DNA from: Leishmania infantum JPCM5
Taxonomy: Eukaryota; Euglenozoa; Kinetoplastea; Trypanosomatida; Trypanosomatidae
NCBI RefSeq assembly: GCF_000002875.2
Contig: NC_009395.2
Location: forward strand, 7,501 to 71,500
Direction: 5' to 3'
DNA length: 64,000 nt
Every line of letters starts with the position of its first letter. Within the stretch, counting starts at the first letter, position 1. This document shows, in pieces, positions 60,096 through 64,000 of this stretch. The notes under the pieces were generated by a model. That model saw only the letters and a list, made by a program, of their open reading frames with translations. It was not told the DNA's origin and did not search any database. The position numbers and the translations under genes were made by a program.

Positions 60096-61032
60096 CGGGG
60101 AAGTGCGCGTGCATGTGTGATGACCTCGAACCCCTTGGCATCCTTGTCGTCCGGGACGTGTGGCGATCCCGCCCCCTTCCCTGGGGTGTGTTGCGTTTGC
60201 CGCGCGCGATCTCCCTCTCCTCCACTCGCGGTGCTGCTGAGCATGATGTCGTGCACTCTCGTGCATCTACCACTACTATGGGTGGTGCTCGCTGTCTCCC
60301 TCACGGAGCCACGAGGTTCCTCGACAGGAACACAGAGGCATATCTGCGTAACCCGTACACGCGGCGCAGCGGTCTGCTGGCCGTGCTTGCAGAGCTGCCG
60401 CTGCCGCGCATCGAACACTCTTTCTGTTGTACGAGTGAATGCGGTCCACATCGACGTTAGCCATACACCGTCGGCTGTCGTGATCTTTTCCACGCCAGTG
60501 CACGCATGGGAACGACTGCGTGCGCTATGCCTTCCACTTTCCTTCCGCCCCACCCTCCACCCTTACCACATTTTTAATCTCACTTGCCGCTACCTCTTCC
60601 ACAAACCACCACCGCCGCCGCCCCTTCGTGAGCCACACCACCAAAACAATCAGAGAGTTACCCCCCCCCCGACGCCTTCCAGTCCGACTGCTTTCCTTCG
60701 CTTACGGTCCGTGAAAGAGAACATACGCCGAGCAGCCGTGCCTGTGCGCACGTATTCGTGTCGTCTGTTGGCTATTACTGAGTGAGTCTCGGTGGAGCGA
60801 CCAACACCACACACCCCTCCCCCTCCGCCACAGAGCACCTTCTAAACAAGCAGAACCGCGCACATACACACACACATCTCCCTCCTCCTCCCTTACAGCG
60901 ACACAGCCCCACTGTACTTCCGCCATTCATCGGACTTTAAACGCTGCCTACTCGCCCACACGCCGAGTATTGTAGCTAGACGCACCGTGAGCAGCACTTG
61001 CCATCTCTCCGTAGACGGAGAAACGCCTCGAG
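60096..61032. other. Intergenic spacer with a possible small ORF
   Basis: No established gene. A 60-codon frame with good codon bias (60278-60460) is listed separately. A C run at 60661-60671 and pyrimidine tracts near 60818-60830 and 60880-60895 precede the proteasome gene. Confidence 0.5.
60278..60460 (+). CDS. Candidate small ORF or gene remnant (60 aa)
   Basis: ATG-initiated frame. Its middle part (ATRFLDRNTEAYLRNPY, GLLAVLAELPLPRIEH) reads like ordinary protein and most codons there end in G or C. It ends with a Cys/His/Arg stretch that looks less natural. It could be a small mitochondrial or membrane-peripheral protein, or the leftover of a decayed gene. No family recognised and no conservation evidence available here. 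Confidence 0.3.
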   Translation: MGGARCLPHGATRFLDRNTEAYLRNPYTRRSGLLAVLAELPLPRIEHSFCCTSECGPHRR

Positions 61033-61776
61033 ATGAGCTACGATCGCGCCATCACGGTCTTCTCCCCGGACGGGCATCTCTTTCAGGTCGAGTACGCTCA
61101 GGAAGCCGTGAAGAAGGGCTTGGCGGCGGTCGGCGTGCTCGGCAGCGACTGCGTTGTGATCGCGGTGGAGAAGAAGTCAGCTGTCAAGCTGCAGGACAGC
61201 CGCACCATCCGTAAGATCTACAAAGTGGATGCGCACATCTACCTCGCCTTTGCCGGCCTTTCCGCCGACGCGCGCGTGCTCATCAACAAGGCCCAGCTCG
61301 AGTGCCAGCGCTTCTCGCTCAACTACGAGGACACCATCGACGTGGACATGCTCGTGCGCTACGTGGCCGGGGTGCAGCAGAAGTCGACGCAGAGCGGCGG
61401 AAGCCGCCCGTTCGGCGTGGCCACGGTGATTGGGGGATTCAACGAGGACGGCAAGCCACACCTATGGAAGACAGACCCATCTGGCATGTGCTCTGCCTGG
61501 CGTGCCGTCGCCATCGGCCGCCACGACCAGACGGTGATTGAGTACATGGAGAAGAACTACAAGGATGGCATGTCGCGCGACGAATGTGTGCACTTCGCGA
61601 TCAAGTCGCTGCTGGAGGTAGTGGAGAGCGGCTCGCGCAACATCGAGCTGCTGGTACTGCAGTACAAGGAGGAGCGCTACCTGACCGAGGAAGAGCTGCA
61701 GAAGTTTGTCGTGGAGGTGGAGAAGGAAAGGGAAGAGGAAGCAGCGAAGAAGAAGCGCCAGGCAGAGCAGGAGTAG
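61033..61776 (+). CDS. 20S proteasome alpha4-type subunit (PSMA7/Pre6 family)
   Basis: A 247-aa alpha-ring subunit of the 20S proteasome. It starts with the alpha signature YDRAITVFSPDGHLFQVEYAQ (residues about 3-23; given by family convention) and has VEKKSAVKLQD, FAGLSADARV, RPFGVATVIGGF and the C-terminal acidic/Lys tail EKEREEEAAKKK. Identity pattern (SYDRAITVFSPDG, AQEAVKKG, LQDSRTIRKI) is closest to human PSMA7/yeast Pre6, that is alpha4 in systematic naming; in TriTryp annotation this gene is often called 'alpha 7'. Alpha subunits lack the catalytic Thr and form the gated outer ring. The ATG at 61033 is the canonical start. Confidence 0.96.
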   Translation: MSYDRAITVFSPDGHLFQVEYAQEAVKKGLAAVGVLGSDCVVIAVEKKSAVKLQDSRTIRKIYKVDAHIYLAFAGLSADARVLINKAQLECQRFSLNYEDTIDVDMLVRYVAGVQQKSTQSGGSRPFGVATVIGGFNEDGKPHLWKTDPSGMCSAWRAVAIGRHDQTVIEYMEKNYKDGMSRDECVHFAIKSLLEVVESGSRNIELLVLQYKEERYLTEEELQKFVVEVEKEREEEAAKKKRQAEQE

Positions 61777-63110
61777 CATCTCCCCCTCACCGACTCTCGC
61801 ACCTCTGAGGATAGCCTTCGCCTGCAGCGTGTGTGTGTGTGTGTATGAACGTCGCTGAGGCGGCGCTAGCTGTTATATATCTTTTCTTCTCGATTTCCAC
61901 CCCACCCCTGTTCACCGGTGCCGGCACCTTCTTCTCCTCCCTTCCGGCACTGTCGAACACGTGTGCACGATGCCGCGAAATGCGCGGATGGGTAGAAGCC
62001 GTAGCAGCGGAACAGGGGGCACCCTTCCCCGACAGTGTCGGGCGATAAAGCGAAGTGAGAGAGCAGCGTGTTTTGAGGTGGCGGAGGTGCTTGAAGGCTT
62101 CGTCTGTTCTTCACGAGTGCACGTATGTCTTGGTTCACGGGGTTCTGTCTTGTGGGCGCGTCTTTCAGCAGAGAAACGGAAGGTGAAGTGAACCACATGC
62201 CGTCTTGGGTAGCAGCAGCAGCAGCAGTACCAACTCGAAGGAGCGGCGGCGGCGCTTTTGGATTATGCACGGCCCTCGCTCCATTTCCTTCGCCGGCGTT
62301 TCCGTCCGCGATTGGATGAAGCGGACGAATAGATTCTTGAGCAGGCGCCTCTTTGTCCGAGCGAGGTGAGCCTCGCGCGCTGCTGGCACTTGTTGTAGTT
62401 GGCCCTCGCGGTGCCGGGCGGGCTGAAACGCTGCGGGCGCAGCCCCATCTTACCGTTGGCACCACCCCCTCCTTGTATGTCCGAAATCGGACCTGTGCAC
62501 ATCCTCCTTTGTGTGTGGCCCGGTCCTCTCCTCTCCTGTGCAGTGACGCTCTCTCCCTCACCCGCACACACGCTTCCTGCCTCTTTCCTTACTCCTCTGC
62601 CCTCCCCCATCACGCCCCACACCAGCCCACCCCTCTGTCTGCGTGTCGCCGCTTCGCTAACTGGTGCGCCTCGCGACGGCGCATCCGGCCACACCTCGCC
62701 TGCGCGTCCTCAGTCGCGGTCCGCCTTTGCTTTGTTTCGGTTTTCTTACGTCATCTGCTTGGGCACTCTGCCCTTCCACACTGAAACCTACACTTGCCTC
62801 ACCCCCTCCCCCCTCCTCCCCTCCTCTGCGTGCACAGCACGTGTGCATGCCTGTGTATAGGTAAAACGGCGTTTCGCCTGGTTTCTGAGGAGCGAGAGCA
62901 CGCGCGCTCTCGCCTGCGTATCGCGCTTGGCAGGGATTGCCTGCTACGCCTGGCGCGGCTGCAGCTCAAGGTCGGCTTCGTGGAGAGGGTGTCGCGGCGG
63001 CCACGGCGGAGTCAGGGTGTGAAAACGATCGCGCCACTCACCTAAACAGCCGCGCAAACAAGCTCGAGTTTTTTCTACGACTGCCCCGTGCGCCCACGGC
63101 GGTGCAGCCG
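61777..63110. other. Intergenic spacer / long 5' leader
   Basis: No complete gene. A (TG)n run near 61831-61843, and a long C/T tract (62795-62830) with AG at 62836-62837. After that AG an ATG at 62847 gives a 5-codon upstream ORF ending at 62864. The frame of the next gene is open from 62889 but has no ATG until 63111. Confidence 0.55.
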
Positions 63111-64000
63111 ATGCTGAGGAACGGCCGAGCGCTTGAGAACTTGCACTGCGCCATGAGCACCAGCGAGGCAGAAGGCAGCATCAGCGGGAGCGGCACCCTG
63201 AGAGGCCGTGCCTGTGCGAGTGGTGGGGCAGGCAAGTTCGACAAGGCAATGAAGATGTACCAAAAGTCTATGGCGATTAGGCGGCGCCTGAAGAGCATGG
63301 CAAGTAGCACCACGCGCTCACTTGGCGACAGAGATGATGACGGTTTCGGCGGCGGCGCACTCAATGAAGAGAGCGCCGCCGCTCAGACCTCATTGAGCCC
63401 GCTGCGCGGGCCGATGCTCCGTTCATCGACCCAAATCACGCGCGTGGCGCCCGCGTCATCTATCGCGTCCTTGGCCTCTCCGCAGCATTCACGGGTGCTG
63501 CCGGAAATGGCCTTCGGCGTCGCGACCGCGTCTGAGCGGACAGCGATGGCTTCGCAACCTGCCATCGCACTTGATGCCGGGTCGTCCGTTGAGACGCGCT
63601 CGTCAATGGCAGCGTTGATGTTGTACTCGCACGTGCCGCTGCCTGCTCTCAACTCATTCAAGCGCCTCTCCGACCCGCCTGACGTCGAGCGGGAAACGGC
63701 GCCATCTTCCTCATCTCCATTCTCTCTGGCCATCCCATCGCGAGGCCGCACGAAAGGCGGCAGTGGCAATCGCCACAAAAAGGTGGACGCCAGCGGCGGC
63801 GAGAACGACGCAGTGTGGCGGAAGAGAAGCCCCACCTGCAGCGCCCACCTAGACTTCCCCTATCGCTTCTCTGCCGAGCGACAACGCACTGCGTCGCGGC
63901 ACAACAGCGGCGGAACGAGCGAGGGCTTTGGCGTCGGCATCCACAAGTATGCTGGCCAGCCCTCAACCTCGACAGTAGACTCGCCGCTGCTGTCCCCGAT
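63111..64000 (+). CDS. Partial gene: Ser/Ala-rich hypothetical protein, cut by the window end
   Basis: An open + frame runs from the ATG at 63111 to the last base without a stop (at least 296 codons). An internal Met at 63153 is an alternative start. The protein is rich in Ser, Ala, Gly and Arg, with a short helix (AGKFDKAMKMYQKSMAIRRRLKS, about residues 41-64, split as KFDKAMKMYQ and RRRLKS) that resembles the start of a TPR/MIT-like helix, then disordered sequence. No domain can be named. The frame stays open 74 codons upstream of the ATG and reads protein-like there, so a different start or splice site is possible. A short upstream ORF sits in the predicted leader. Confidence 0.65.
   Translation, partial: MLRNGRALENLHCAMSTSEAEGSISGSGTLRGRACASGGAGKFDKAMKMYQKSMAIRRRLKSMASSTTRSLGDRDDDGFGGGALNEESAAAQTSLSPLRGPMLRSSTQITRVAPASSIASLASPQHSRVLPEMAFGVATASERTAMASQPAIALDAGSSVETRSSMAALMLYSHVPLPALNSFKRLSDPPDVERETAPSSSSPFSLAIPSRGRTKGGSGNRHKKVDASGGENDAVWRKRSPTCSAHLDFPYRFSAERQRTASRHNSGGTSEGFGVGIHKYAGQPSTSTVDSPLLSP

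Noticed and set aside
60117..60785. 222-codon + ORF in the spacer before the proteasome gene
   Set aside because: No domain, pyrimidine-driven Pro/Ser/Leu composition, and it overlaps splice tracts.
1..64000. tRNA, rRNA or snoRNA genes and a strand-switch region
   Set aside because: No cloverleaf, rRNA-like block or change of coding strand was recognised by eye; small snoRNAs could still be missed.

Overview
The window looks like nuclear DNA from a trypanosomatid of the Leishmania group. About 28 protein genes all lie on the + strand, none shows an intron, and they are separated by 0.4-2.3 kb spacers with pyrimidine tracts followed by AG (spliced-leader trans-splicing acceptors) and dinucleotide repeats. 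That is the layout of one polycistronic (directional) gene cluster without a strand switch. Coding DNA has a high third-position GC. From memory, the order seryl-tRNA synthetase - CDK-like kinase ... EF-hand acidocalcisomal pyrophosphatase ... RAD51-4-like - 20S proteasome alpha subunit matches the left part of Leishmania chromosome 11. Species is not determined here. Starts were moved to ATG wherever the longest open frame began at GTG.

Layout. 1-13.5 kb: coiled-coil protein, ERGIC3/Erv46-like ER-Golgi cargo receptor, gamma-carbonic-anhydrase-like protein lacking the zinc histidines, LolD/MacB-type ABC ATPase, ZRANB3-like SNF2-HNH protein, GCN2-type eIF2-alpha kinase. 13.5-25.6 kb: a GRIP golgin built on a nearly perfect 138-bp repeat array, a small basic RRM-like protein, an Rsph10B-like MORN protein, seryl-tRNA synthetase. 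25.6-38 kb: CDK-like kinase, a short hypothetical gene that may be frameshifted, NIF3, PSP1-domain protein, a Ser/Pro-rich protein with a cysteine-cluster tail. 38-54 kb: Sec15-like exocyst subunit, DZIP1-like protein, MCTS1/Tma20, DEAD-box helicase, a small hypothetical protein, VSP1-type pyrophosphatase. 54-64 kb: a decayed gene, a 68-aa coiled-coil protein, pterin carbinolamine dehydratase, RAD51-4-like recombinase paralogue, proteasome alpha4, and a gene cut by the window end.

Four copies of one ~300-bp element (13861, 19041, 38943, 54147) sit in the spacers just downstream of the GCN2-like kinase, the golgin, the cysteine-tail protein and (about 0.5 kb downstream) the pyrophosphatase, all in sense orientation. 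They have the two-signature architecture of the Leishmania SIDER retroposons, which are known to act in 3' UTRs on mRNA stability. Copies 2-4 are almost identical. Each signature can be drawn with helices in the order of an HDV-like self-cleaving ribozyme, as in the 5' end of the related T. cruzi L1Tc element. This is the most interesting feature here. Whether it still cleaves, and whether it couples the four upstream mRNAs, is inference.
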